Assembly (NCBI GenBank): GCA_027619145.1
Contig: JAQCGA010000019.1
Location: 1 to 16,669 of the forward strand
From: a bacterium
Lineage (GTDB): Bacteria; Latescibacterota; UBA2968; GCA-2709665
Length of the DNA stretch: 16,669 nt
Direction of reading: 5' to 3'
Within the stretch, counting starts at the first letter, position 1. The number at the start of each line of letters is the position of its first letter. The position numbers and the translations under genes are program-made. Shown here one piece after another: positions 1 to 8,074 of this stretch. The notes below the pieces were generated by a model, which did not search any database, was not told the DNA's origin, and saw only the letters and a list, made by a program, of their open reading frames with translations.

Positions 1-23
1 GACATATTGTTTCTACCTGCTGG

Positions 24-938
24 TCAATGCCCCAACACTTCTTCTGCAGCTTTCACCAGGTTCTCCAGGATCAACCCGCCCCGGGGGTCTTCTACCAGGC
101 CTACCAGGATATAGCGTCGCCACTGCGTACCCCACACCAGCACAGAATCCGAATGCCACTGCCTCCATGTGCCAGATTTCCGGTATAAGCGGGCTTGCGG
201 TGCCACTTCTTCCAGCGTATGAACGAACTTGTGGTGAATCCCCGGATCGGAAAGAATCTTCAGCATTTGTAACGAACGCTCCGGATTGATCAGCCGCCCG
301 GTTGCCAGCAAATAATAATAACGACAAACCTGCGTCACACTGGCCCCATGCGAAATACCTTTCAGCGGATCGGCGTGCCGTCTACCGGACTTCGCGTATG
401 GCTTTCCCACCCAGAGGCCTCCGCCTTGATTCTGGTCGTACAATTCGTACCGCGGGTCTCTCAGGACTTCCTCAATTTTCTCCAGGCCGCCAGCTCGCTC
501 AATCATCTTTGTTGCCGCAGTATTGCTGGACTTGCGGATCATCAGGTTCATATCCCTTAAAACCTCGGGCGTTTCTTTCAGTCTGCCGTCTTCAATTGCC
601 TGAAAGGCGGCCAGCAAAATTGCAATTTTGGGCAAACTGGCCGCGTACATCATGGTACTTCCGTTCATCCGCGCAAACCGGGGTGCTTCCGGGTTCGTCA
701 GATCCACCAAGCCCACAGCCATCTTCTTTTTTTGGATCAGAGATGCCCAGATACCGTTTTTCTTCAGGCGGGCCTCCAGCGCTTTTTGTAGCCCTTCATC
801 TACACTTTCTCGAAGCGGATGCCACACTTCATCCGGCACCACCGCGGGCAAGCTTCGTTCCGGCAGGGTATCAACTGCGGCTACAAGAGTCGAATAAAAC
901 AACAACAAAAAAGTAAGCGCACCAAGAACAGGCTTCAC
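24..938 (-). CDS. Secreted serine hydrolase, class A beta-lactamase-like fold
   Basis: The 304-residue product starts with a signal peptide (hydrophobic stretch at about residues 4-21, cut near AVD). It carries the three signatures of the penicillin-binding/beta-lactamase fold: SLPK at 101-104 with nucleophile Ser101 and Lys104, a Ser-Ser-Asn element at 137-139 matching the SDN motif, and KSGT at 254-257 matching KTG. It therefore acts outside the cytoplasm through an acyl-serine intermediate. The substrate is not clear: I see no confident match to the class A omega-loop Glu, so a D,D-peptidase or other amide/ester hydrolase is as likely as a true beta-lactamase. The start is GTG, fixed by GGAGG six bases upstream. 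It is the only minus-strand gene and is divergent from the PAP2 gene. The fold assignment is confident; the activity is not. Confidence 0.85.
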   Translation of the reverse strand: MKPVLGALTFLLLFYSTLVAAVDTLPERSLPAVVPDEVWHPLRESVDEGLQKALEARLKKNGIWASLIQKKKMAVGLVDLTNPEAPRFARMNGSTMMYAASLPKIAILLAAFQAIEDGRLKETPEVLRDMNLMIRKSSNTAATKMIERAGGLEKIEEVLRDPRYELYDQNQGGGLWVGKPYAKSGRRHADPLKGISHGASVTQVCRYYYLLATGRLINPERSLQMLKILSDPGIHHKFVHTLEEVAPQARLYRKSGTWRQWHSDSVLVWGTQWRRYILVGLVEDPRGGLILENLVKAAEEVLGH

Positions 939-944
939 AGGAGT

Positions 945-949
945 CCTCC
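945..949 (-). promoter_or_regulatory. Ribosome binding site fixing a GTG start
   Basis: On the minus strand this reads GGAGG, six bases before the GTG at 936-938. It supports that GTG as the true start of the serine hydrolase. The product then begins directly with a well-formed signal peptide. Confidence 0.75.
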
Positions 950-1003
950 GAACAAAACGCCGTACAGAATAAACCGCCTCGAAAAACGAACGGGATAACG
1001 TAA

Positions 1004-1945
1004 ATGGTAACCCAATTGCCCAATACAGTCAAGGTGCAACTTTATATTCAGTGCCCACAGGCACACCCGAATAACACACAGAATTCCATACCCAATCGGT
1101 TCAAGGGCGAAGCCATCTTCAGCCTCCTGTTCAGCCTTCTGCTCCTTTTGCCCGCCCCTTGTGCAAGCGCACCCGAGGCGCGAAAAACAACTTCCTCCCC
1201 CTTCCTCCTGCGGGCACTGGACGATTTCGGACACGTCGTTACTTCACCCCTCCGAATGACTCGCCACGATACCTGGAAAACGATAGGCTTTTTCGGACTC
1301 ATGGCAGGCCTGATGTTCACCCTTGACAAACCCGTCCATGAACAATACGGCACAGAAGACCGCAACCGCCCACTGGCCATTCCAGAAGCACTCGACAGTG
1401 TCGGTGAAATCTACGACCGTGTCGGCACCCATGCGTTTGCCTTTGGAACAACATGCGCCATGCTCACCACAGCCCTCCTCCTGGACAACAGCAAACTGCT
1501 CCAAACCACGGGCCTTCTAGCGGAAGCACTCGTCTTTACAAAAGCAATTACATTCGTAGGGAAACGCGGCCTGGGTCGTGCTCGTCCATTCACTCAGCGA
1601 GGAGCCAGAAATTTTCACCTTCTAAACCTGAAAAACAAGAATGAAAACCAATCAACACCTTCTGGTCATACATCCTCCATGTTTGCAATGATGACCGTAA
1701 TTGCCAAACAGTACAACCACTGGTGGGTCGCCGTTCCTGCCTATACGTTTGCAATATCTGTCGGTTTCCAGCGTGTGGACAGCCGCAGCCACTGGCTCTC
1801 AGACGTGGTGGTCGGCGGCACGCTGGGCTACCTGGTAGGCAATGCCCTGGTAAAACGGCGTGCCAAACCCGGCCAGAATAACATTACATTCCGTCCCATG
1901 GTTGCTCCAAACCAGGTGGGCGCGGCATTTCAAGCCCGTTTCTAA
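1004..1945 (+). CDS. PAP2-family membrane-associated phosphatase
   Basis: This is a 313-residue protein with all three parts of the phosphatidic acid phosphatase type 2 signature: KRGLGRARP at 187-195, PSGH at 219-222 and SRSHWLSD at 260-267. The catalytic nucleophile is expected to be His263, with His222 as acid/base. Family members remove phosphate from lipid phosphates such as undecaprenyl pyrophosphate or phosphatidate, with the active site outside the cytoplasmic membrane. A hydrophobic segment at about residues 38-51, followed by CASA, looks like a signal peptide. About 35 polar residues precede it, which is odd: no ATG, GTG or TTG lies close to the hydrophobic stretch, so I keep the ATG start. 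The C-terminal part after the last motif is short. The substrate cannot be told from sequence. It is probably the first gene of an operon with the two membrane-protein genes that follow. Confidence 0.88.
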   Translation: MVTQLPNTVKVQLYIQCPQAHPNNTQNSIPNRFKGEAIFSLLFSLLLLLPAPCASAPEARKTTSSPFLLRALDDFGHVVTSPLRMTRHDTWKTIGFFGLMAGLMFTLDKPVHEQYGTEDRNRPLAIPEALDSVGEIYDRVGTHAFAFGTTCAMLTTALLLDNSKLLQTTGLLAEALVFTKAITFVGKRGLGRARPFTQRGARNFHLLNLKNKNENQSTPSGHTSSMFAMMTVIAKQYNHWWVAVPAYTFAISVGFQRVDSRSHWLSDVVVGGTLGYLVGNALVKRRAKPGQNNITFRPMVAPNQVGAAFQARF

Positions 1946-1958
1946 AAAGCTCTTCTCC

Positions 1959-1963
1959 GGAGA
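1959..1963 (+). promoter_or_regulatory. Ribosome binding site selecting the DUF502 start
   Basis: GGAGA lies ten bases before the ATG at 1974. It favours that ATG over an in-frame GTG at 1860 that would lie inside the PAP2 gene. Confidence 0.5.
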
Positions 1964-1973
1964 ACCCATTTCG

Positions 1974-2567
1974 ATGAAATTCCTGTTTACCCATCTCAAA
2001 ACGTACGTCTTTCGAGGCTTCCTCGCCGCCGTCCCTTTTGCTCTGGCTTTCTTTACCATCCACCTGCTCTACGTATCCATAGACCAGGAAATCATGGGCC
2101 TCCTGGACGACAGCCTTAGCTCTCGTTTCCCGGGCCTGGGCATTTTGCTTCTTCTGCTCACCCTTTACCTGCTGGGGTTCATTGCCAGCAACGTACTGGG
2201 ACGACGCATCTTGAATATATTTGACCGGGTCACCAGCCGCATCCCGCTGATCAAAACAGTATACCAGATTGGCAAACAACTCGCCGACACGTTTTCTTCC
2301 CCTGAAAAACAAGTCTTCAAACGCGCACTCCTGGTCCAGTACCCCAGGGCTGGCACCTGGGTTGTCGGCTTTCTCACCGGCATGGTCAAAGACGCCCAAA
2401 CCGGGCAGAACCTGCTCAAAATCTACGTCCCGTTGCCGCCCAACCCACTTGCCGGCCTCGTGCTCATCGTCAATGCGGAAGACACCCGGGATCCAGGCTG
2501 GACCGTAGAAGAAGCGCTCAAAACCATTATGTCCGGCGGCATTATTGGCCCCTCGGGCATCAGGTAA
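1974..2567 (+). CDS. DUF502 family integral membrane protein
   Basis: This 197-residue protein has two membrane segments (about 12-33 and 54-73) and a soluble C-terminal part. The conserved patches fit the DUF502 family: RIPLIKTVYQIGKQ at 89-102, the VPLPPNPLAG stretch at 152-161, and EEALKTIMSGG at 179-189 close to the C terminus. The family is widespread in bacteria and has no settled biochemical role. The plant relatives COV1 and LCV are linked to vesicle trafficking, which says little about bacteria. I chose the ATG at 1974 because a Shine-Dalgarno-like GGAGA precedes it and the product then begins just before the first membrane segment. The reading frame continues upstream to a GTG at 1860, but that would overlap the PAP2 gene. 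It lies 28 bases after the PAP2 gene and 11 bases before the antiporter gene, so co-transcription is likely. Confidence 0.85.
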   Translation: MKFLFTHLKTYVFRGFLAAVPFALAFFTIHLLYVSIDQEIMGLLDDSLSSRFPGLGILLLLLTLYLLGFIASNVLGRRILNIFDRVTSRIPLIKTVYQIGKQLADTFSSPEKQVFKRALLVQYPRAGTWVVGFLTGMVKDAQTGQNLLKIYVPLPPNPLAGLVLIVNAEDTRDPGWTVEEALKTIMSGGIIGPSGIR

Positions 2568-2578
2568 AATAAACCTCA

Positions 2579-3631
2579 ATGACAGTACTCTTGTTTGTTC
2601 TCGGCCTCGTAGCGCTCATTCTGGGCGCAGAGGTCCTGGTGCGCGGTGCCTCCCGGCTGACTGCGATCGTACGAATTCCTCCCCTGGTTATCGGCCTTAC
2701 CGTGGTGGCCTTTGGTACGTCTGCACCAGAACTGGCAGTCAGCGTACAATCCACACTCAACGGCCAGGGTGACCTGGCATTGGGAAATGTGGTAGGTAGC
2801 AATATTTTTAATGTACTCTTCATCTTGGGTCTTTCCGCTCTCATCGCACCCCTGACCGTAGCCCGCCAGCTCGTACGGCTGGACGTACCCCTCCTGATTG
2901 GTATATCCACCCTCACGCTCCTGATGTCTCTCGACGGAAAACTCGGACGCCCAGAAGGCGTCGTGCTTTTTTTAGGCATCGTGGTATACACCCTCTGGTC
3001 CATTCGGCAGGCCAGAAAAGATGAAGACCAGAAATCCGACGCATCCGAAAACCAGCCTCACCGGATCAGCATCCAGGTCGTCTGGATCATCCTGGGACTT
3101 GGACTCCTCGTTATGGGCTCTCGCTGGCTGGTTGAAAGTGCCGTGGTTTTTGCCCGCCTGTTGGGCGTAAGCGAACTGGTCATTGGTCTCACCATTGTCG
3201 CCGTTGGCACCTCCCTTCCCGAAGTCGTAACCTCTATCGTAGCCAGCATCCGCGGCGAGCGGGATATTGCAGTGGGAAACGTTGTAGGTAGCAACATCTT
3301 CAACCTTCTGGCAGTCCTGGGGCTTTCCTCTGCGCTTTCTCTGCACGGCATCGACGTACCAGACTCCACACTCTATTTCGACCTGCCTATCATGCTCGCG
3401 GTGGCAGTGGCCTGCCTGCCCGTCTTTTTTACCGGCCATCGAATCGCCCGGTGGGAAGGCGCGCTCTTCTTGGGTTATTATGCGGCTTACACCACCATCC
3501 TGGTACTTATCGCACTGCAATCCGGTACACTTCCGCACATCCAAACTGCAATGCTGTTCTTCGTTATTCCTCTCACCCTCATCACCCTACTCGTGTCCCT
3601 CACACGTAGCATCCGGTCCTCTTCTATGTAA
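2579..3631 (+). CDS. Calcium/sodium antiporter (CaCA family, YrbG-like)
   Basis: This 350-residue, highly hydrophobic protein is built from two inverted-repeat halves. Each half has the alpha-repeat signature of cation/Ca2+ exchangers: GTSAPEL at 46-52 with GNVVGSNIFN at 69-78, and GTSLPEV at 210-216 with GNVVGSNIFN at 233-242. The Glu in each PE pair (Glu51, Glu215) is the expected ion-binding residue. About ten membrane helices are visible, with a polar cytoplasmic loop at about 143-163 between the halves. The protein should expel Ca2+ or a similar cation in exchange for Na+ or H+ across the cytoplasmic membrane. Length and layout are typical of the YrbG group; ion preference cannot be read from the sequence. 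It begins 11 bases after the DUF502 stop. I see no convincing terminator after it. Confidence 0.93.
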   Translation: MTVLLFVLGLVALILGAEVLVRGASRLTAIVRIPPLVIGLTVVAFGTSAPELAVSVQSTLNGQGDLALGNVVGSNIFNVLFILGLSALIAPLTVARQLVRLDVPLLIGISTLTLLMSLDGKLGRPEGVVLFLGIVVYTLWSIRQARKDEDQKSDASENQPHRISIQVVWIILGLGLLVMGSRWLVESAVVFARLLGVSELVIGLTIVAVGTSLPEVVTSIVASIRGERDIAVGNVVGSNIFNLLAVLGLSSALSLHGIDVPDSTLYFDLPIMLAVAVACLPVFFTGHRIARWEGALFLGYYAAYTTILVLIALQSGTLPHIQTAMLFFVIPLTLITLLVSLTRSIRSSSM

Positions 3632-3770
3632 AAAATACGATTGGACCAGAAGCATACACAGGCGTACTTGGTCTTTCGCAAAAAAATTTATATACTTCAT
3701 GCCACATACCCTGAACGATTGAACCCGCACCTGTATCCACAAATACAAACCTTTTCACTATTGAAAAACA

Positions 3771-4574
3771 ATGCCTTCAAAACCTTCACCCGCTCACCCA
3801 GAACCACCGCTGATCCTCGTTGTAGACGAAGAAGAAGAGGATCGCACGGTTCTTTGTGAACAGATTCGGCAGGCCGGGTACCGCTTGCTTGAAGCAACCA
3901 GCGCCCAGGATGCCCTGGAACAACTGAAGTCTGAACCGGTAAACCTGGTCGTAACAGACCTGCTCATGTCGGATTCAGATTTCAGCGGATGGGACCTATT
4001 GGACGCCGTCAAAAAGTCCTACCCACGCGTGCGCGTCGTCGTCATGACAAACAATATGACCGACCACGGCGAAGCCATTCTGGTAGACCGAAAAGCGAGC
4101 GGCTACCTCATCAAACCCGTCATTCCCGAACGAATGCGTATTCTGTTCAGCGCCCTGCTCTCCCCCCAGAATCTGGGAAGGCCTGCAGAAGTTGTTGCAT
4201 TTGTTCCAGACACGGACACATCGAAACTCATCGAAAAAACCCTCAACGCCCGAGGACTGCATGTTGTTTCTTTCCCAATTATGCACCAGGCAATGCGTTA
4301 CATCAAAAACGATCCGCCAGACCTGATTCTTGTTTCACTAATTCCAAGTCAGGAAATTGGGTTTGACTTCTGCCGGGCCATTCGATTTACGCCGGGCATC
4401 GCATACACCCCCATCCTGGCCCTGGTATCCGGTCCTTCCCGCGAAATGGTGACCCGGGCCGTGCGCCTTCGCGTCAACGGCATCCTGGCGAAGCCTTTCA
4501 ACCCCGAAGAACTCGCGAAACGAACGCTGCATCTGCTCCGGCAAGCCAATACCGCAAGAAAAAAGAAGGCCTGA
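3771..4574 (+). CDS. Response regulator with two receiver domains, the second degenerate
   Basis: This 267-residue protein contains two CheY-like receiver domains and no DNA-binding or enzymatic output domain. Receiver 1 (about 14-131) is intact: acidic pocket Asp19/Glu20, phospho-acceptor Asp63 in VTDLL, Thr93 and Lys115. Receiver 2 (about 140-257) keeps the fold pattern and Lys241 in AKPF, but Ser189 stands where the acceptor Asp should be (LILVSL). It probably cannot be phosphorylated in the usual way and may serve as a protein-interaction or dimerisation module. Signal output would be through a partner protein. No histidine kinase lies nearby, so it is an orphan regulator. It follows a gap of 139 bp and precedes the protease gene by 61 bases. 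The gene ends in a Lys/Arg-rich tail (ARKKKA). Confidence 0.85.
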   Translation: MPSKPSPAHPEPPLILVVDEEEEDRTVLCEQIRQAGYRLLEATSAQDALEQLKSEPVNLVVTDLLMSDSDFSGWDLLDAVKKSYPRVRVVVMTNNMTDHGEAILVDRKASGYLIKPVIPERMRILFSALLSPQNLGRPAEVVAFVPDTDTSKLIEKTLNARGLHVVSFPIMHQAMRYIKNDPPDLILVSLIPSQEIGFDFCRAIRFTPGIAYTPILALVSGPSREMVTRAVRLRVNGILAKPFNPEELAKRTLHLLRQANTARKKKA

Positions 4575-4635
4575 CGACCATCTCAGCCTCTCGAACACGC
4601 CCGGTTCACGCATTTGTGTCTACAGGAGACGTATC

Positions 4636-5742
4636 ATGAAATCTTCCATCAAAATCGGCTCCATCATGGGCATCCCTATTTACCTGCACTACTCCTTTCT
4701 TCTCATCCTGCCCTTTCTGGCCTGGTCTTTTGGTAATAATATCAAATCTTTGGCAGGATACGCAGAGGTGCCAGTGCACCATCTGGAGTATTCGCCGTAC
4801 GTGTGGGGGTTTCTCATTGCACTTGCTCTCTTCGGCAGTGTGCTGCTACACGAACTGGGCCATTCTTATATTGCCCTGAAAAAACAGGTCAAAATCCGTG
4901 GGATCACCCTCATGATCATGGGAGGCGTGGCCCAACTGGAAGAAATGCCCACCCGCCCGGGTGAAGAAGCGCAAATCGCTCTGGCAGGCCCTGTGGTCAG
5001 TCTCCTGGTTGGTGCCGGAGCATATTTGATGTTGCCGTTCCTGGGCAACACCCACCCCAATCTTGTCTTCAGCTTCTCTTACCTGGGCTACATCAACATC
5101 TTCCTGGCCCTGTTCAACCTTCTGCCCGCTTTTCCAATGGACGGTGGCCGCATTCTTCGCTCATTGTTGGCCAAACGCAAGCCATTCATGACCGCCACCC
5201 GCATTGCTGCAGATATCGGTAAAATATTCGCCTTTGCCTTTGGAATCTTTGGCCTGCTCAACGGAAACTTCGTCCTGATCCTCATCGCATTCTTCGTTTA
5301 TATGGGTGCCTCCCAGGAATACCACTATACCGTACTCAAGACCACCCTGGACGGTTTCCAGGTACGAGACCTGATGAACATTAACGTAATCACAGTAGAA
5401 GCCCACTCCACCGTGACAGACCTCATAGACCGCATGACGCGAGAACGCCACCACGGCTACCCTGTTGTACAAAATGGAGAATTGGCCGGGTGCGTTACCC
5501 TGGAAGACCTGGAAAAACTACCTCCTAACGAGCGCCAGTCCGCCAGTGTATCCGACATCATGTCCACCGACATCATCAGCGTAGCTCCCAACGATGACAT
5601 CTACCTGGCCTTGCGCCGAATGTCGGAAAATGAAATTGGCCGCCTGCCCGTTCTGGACAACGGTCGCCTGGTAGGCATCCTTTCCCGTTCGGACATCATG
5701 CGTGGATTTCAGCTTCGTCAGCTCCAATCTCGACTGAGTTAA
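4636..5742 (+). CDS. Site-2 protease family (M50) membrane metalloprotease with CBS pair
   Basis: This is a 368-residue intramembrane zinc protease. HELGH at 72-76 gives the catalytic Glu73 and zinc ligands His72 and His76. The third ligand, Asp169, is in NLLPAFPMDGGR at 161-172. About six membrane segments precede a cytoplasmic pair of CBS domains (about 243-295 and 306-360), which in related proteins bind adenine nucleotides. Family members of this type cut membrane-bound substrates within the bilayer, for example anti-sigma factors or signal proteins, and the CBS pair may tune activity to energy state. The substrate is unknown and no anti-sigma factor is encoded in the window. A strong AGGAG (4624-4628) lies seven bases before the ATG. 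There is no PDZ domain, as expected for the CBS-bearing subgroup. Confidence 0.92.
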   Translation: MKSSIKIGSIMGIPIYLHYSFLLILPFLAWSFGNNIKSLAGYAEVPVHHLEYSPYVWGFLIALALFGSVLLHELGHSYIALKKQVKIRGITLMIMGGVAQLEEMPTRPGEEAQIALAGPVVSLLVGAGAYLMLPFLGNTHPNLVFSFSYLGYINIFLALFNLLPAFPMDGGRILRSLLAKRKPFMTATRIAADIGKIFAFAFGIFGLLNGNFVLILIAFFVYMGASQEYHYTVLKTTLDGFQVRDLMNINVITVEAHSTVTDLIDRMTRERHHGYPVVQNGELAGCVTLEDLEKLPPNERQSASVSDIMSTDIISVAPNDDIYLALRRMSENEIGRLPVLDNGRLVGILSRSDIMRGFQLRQLQSRLS

Positions 5743-5798
5743 ATAGATCTTCAATTCCCTGTTTCCCACAGCCGTCAAACATCAAGGGCTACATTTAT

Positions 5799-6623
5799 AT
5801 GGATAACATTCTGACCGATTACATCCAGGACTTCGTCCTCTGGCTTCGGGTCTTCATTCCCAATCTCATCAAAGCCACCCTCATGAGTGCGGTTGGTTGG
5901 GTTGTTGCCCGCTGGGCCAAGAATTTTATCGAAGGTGCCGCAGCAAAATTCAATGGAGATCTGATCCTGTGGAGCTATCTCAGCACCGTTGTACGCTACA
6001 TCATCATGATCATCGTCTTCACTGCGGCCCTCAACACCGCCGGGTTTCCGGTTGGGTCTCTGCTGGCCACCTTCGGCATCAGCGGCGTCATCATTGGTCT
6101 GGGCGCACGGCAATCCATCTCCAACTATTTCTTTGGCATTATGATGCTCTCTGCTCGCCCCTTTAAACAGGGCGACCTCATCGAGTTTGGTCCGCCACCC
6201 CAGGTGGGCATCGTACACGAAGTCAAAATGACCTATACCGCTTTGGACACCCTGGATAACGTACGTCTCATTGTCCCCAACTCTGTCATCTGGCGCAACA
6301 AAATCATCAATTTCTCTGTCCACACCGCACGAGCCATCCGTATTCCTCTCAGCCTTCCGTACGATGTGGACGTGGACTGGGTTCGCGATATTTCGCTGGA
6401 TGTACTCAAGCGTCATCAGGCCGTACTCAATGAGCCTGCCCCTACCTTCACGGTTTCCGATGTCACAGCAACCGATGTCAAAGCCCTGTTGGTGGCCTGG
6501 AGCGGCGTAGATACCATGAACGTTTTTGGAGATGTGATCACGCAAATGCGGAAAGAACTTGAAACCGCCGGATTGGCCGTAACCGTGCCCGCCAAAGACA
6601 TTGACCTGAAGCGCGAGGAATAG
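5799..6623 (+). CDS. Small-conductance mechanosensitive channel (MscS family)
   Basis: This 274-residue protein has three N-terminal membrane segments (about 14-37, 60-80 and 84-106). The pore-lining region and its continuation into the beta domain match MscS closely: the stretch at 97-129 includes IGLGARQSISNYFFG and ARPFKQGD. The beta domain and the alpha/beta C-terminal part (to about 265) are complete, so it should form a heptameric pressure-release channel in the cytoplasmic membrane, opening on osmotic downshock. Length is close to that of E. coli MscS (286 residues). It starts 56 bases after the protease gene, and its stop is only two bases before the next gene, so the two are surely translated from one mRNA. 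Confidence 0.93.
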   Translation: MDNILTDYIQDFVLWLRVFIPNLIKATLMSAVGWVVARWAKNFIEGAAAKFNGDLILWSYLSTVVRYIIMIIVFTAALNTAGFPVGSLLATFGISGVIIGLGARQSISNYFFGIMMLSARPFKQGDLIEFGPPPQVGIVHEVKMTYTALDTLDNVRLIVPNSVIWRNKIINFSVHTARAIRIPLSLPYDVDVDWVRDISLDVLKRHQAVLNEPAPTFTVSDVTATDVKALLVAWSGVDTMNVFGDVITQMRKELETAGLAVTVPAKDIDLKREE

Positions 6624-6625
6624 AA

Positions 6626-8074
6626 ATGGCCGAAGAACAAGAACCGGTACTGAACCTGGAAGAAGCGATGGAGCGGCTTCAGTTGGGCCGAGCCGAAGTG
6701 TACCGAAAAGTGAAAGACGGTGCTCTTAAAGCTGAAAAAATTGATGGGTACCTCCGCTTCACACAGGCCGCCGTAGAAAAGCTTGCCGAGGATTTGCAGA
6801 AAGCAAAAACCAGCCTCCGCGAAGCCCTGGACCGTGCCCTCGAACTCTACCGGGAACGCCTTGCAAGCAATGGAGAAACCGAACTTCCGGATCTCGCTGA
6901 AAAAACCGACGATGAACGCCTGGTCGAACTCTGCCGTCGTATTCTCACAGATGGTATTCATCGCCAGGTAACCGACATCCACCTGGACCCCCTGCAATCC
7001 GGCGACCGGCTTTTATACCGAAATGCAGGGAACCTCCGTGAAATTGTTCGACTCGAAAGCGTCCTTTCTGGACCGCTCAAAAACAAGCTCAAAACCCAGG
7101 CTGCGTTACCGCCCCCGGCCGAAGGCCAGCGCATGACCGAAAAGATTTTTAATCACACGCATGCCGAACAGGTATATCAGATTCAAATTTCTGCCGCCCC
7201 TTCCTTGTTGGGGGAACACCTTCATATGCACTTCTATCGCCGGGAAGAGGACCTCAGCCTGGACGTGCTGGGATATACCCCCACCCAGGCCGAAGCCCTG
7301 CACCGCCTGCTTACCGGGCGCCCGGGCCTCTTCCTTGTAGCCGGAGCAGCAGACCCCAGCGCAGATGACCACCGGCTGGCCCTGGCCGGCGTACTCACTG
7401 CAGCCGGACGCCTTGTGGTCTCCCTGGAACGCCGAACCCACTACCGGTCCGAATTGCTCGTACAACTGGAACTCAAGCCAGACGACCCGGCCACCTTTAA
7501 CAGCACAATTCACGCGGCCCTGGGCATGAGCCCGGACGTACTCATGCTGGACGATCTCCGTAGCACAGACGAAGCCCGCGCCCTGCTCGAAGCCACTTCA
7601 GCCGGTGCCGTGGCCGTCGCTCAACTTCGCGCCTCCGGAAGCGTGCAAGCCCTGCTCTGGTTGCTGGACAATGGCCTCACCCGAGACGCCCTTGGACGTG
7701 CACTCCTGGGCGTGGTTGAACGTGTGGCCCTTCGGCGGCTCTGTCCACACTGCCGTACCGCCCGCACCGTCACACCCACAGAGGCCAAGCTGCTTTCTGT
7801 GGATTCCAATGTGGAAATCCACGAACCAGCTGGCTGTGAAACCTGTGGAGATGGTTTTCTGGGTCGCCGCATTTGTTATGGGCTCTTGCCAATGGACGAA
7901 GACCTGGCTCGGTTACTTTCCACCCCGGACCCCCTCGAACACCCCCTGGCCGCCTGGCGCAATCAGAATCCTCTCTCTGCTGCGAATGCCGCTCGTGAAT
8001 GTGTGCTCGCCGGGGAAACCAGCCTGGATGATGCTCTCCCCCTGCTGGTTGCAACAGAACAAGAAAGCACGTAA
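6626..8074 (+). CDS. Helix-turn-helix fused to a degenerate GspE/PilB-type secretion ATPase
   Basis: This 482-residue protein has an unusual build. Residues about 10-57 look like an excisionase/MerR-type helix-turn-helix (LEEAMERLQLGRAEVYRKV then a GYLRF turn). A coiled, charged linker (58-105) follows. From about 105 to 475 the protein follows the type II secretion/type IV pilus ATPase family from end to end: TDIHLDP at 116-122 matches the family's (A/S)DIH(I/L)EP box; PDVLMLDDLRS at 303-313 sits at Walker B; CPHC at 373-376 and CETC at 404-407 form the zinc site, followed by GFLGRR; and LAGETSLDDAL near 461-471 matches the family's tail. The Walker A position (about 238-250) reads AGAADPSADDHR, with no Gly-Lys-Ser/Thr, and the Walker B Glu is Asp. 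ATP hydrolysis is therefore unlikely. No pilus or secretion genes are nearby. AGGA (6616-6619) precedes the ATG. I infer a regulatory or scaffold pseudo-ATPase; the function is unknown. Confidence 0.8.
   Translation: MAEEQEPVLNLEEAMERLQLGRAEVYRKVKDGALKAEKIDGYLRFTQAAVEKLAEDLQKAKTSLREALDRALELYRERLASNGETELPDLAEKTDDERLVELCRRILTDGIHRQVTDIHLDPLQSGDRLLYRNAGNLREIVRLESVLSGPLKNKLKTQAALPPPAEGQRMTEKIFNHTHAEQVYQIQISAAPSLLGEHLHMHFYRREEDLSLDVLGYTPTQAEALHRLLTGRPGLFLVAGAADPSADDHRLALAGVLTAAGRLVVSLERRTHYRSELLVQLELKPDDPATFNSTIHAALGMSPDVLMLDDLRSTDEARALLEATSAGAVAVAQLRASGSVQALLWLLDNGLTRDALGRALLGVVERVALRRLCPHCRTARTVTPTEAKLLSVDSNVEIHEPAGCETCGDGFLGRRICYGLLPMDEDLARLLSTPDPLEHPLAAWRNQNPLSAANAARECVLAGETSLDDALPLLVATEQEST

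Noticed and set aside
302..916. Plus-strand open frame of 204 codons opposite the serine hydrolase
   Set aside because: Composition is shadow-like, and the minus strand carries the beta-lactamase-fold motifs, signal peptide and ribosome site.
3612..3648. GGTCC / GGACC inverted repeat after the antiporter gene as terminator
   Set aside because: The loop is too long and no T-run follows.
3632..3770. Promoter for the response regulator (TTGAAC at 3719-3724 with AATACA 17 bases on)
   Set aside because: The -10 match is only three of six bases; not enough to annotate.
5775..6545. Minus-strand open frame of 256 codons opposite the MscS gene
   Set aside because: It is antisense to a clear MscS gene and has no domain pattern.
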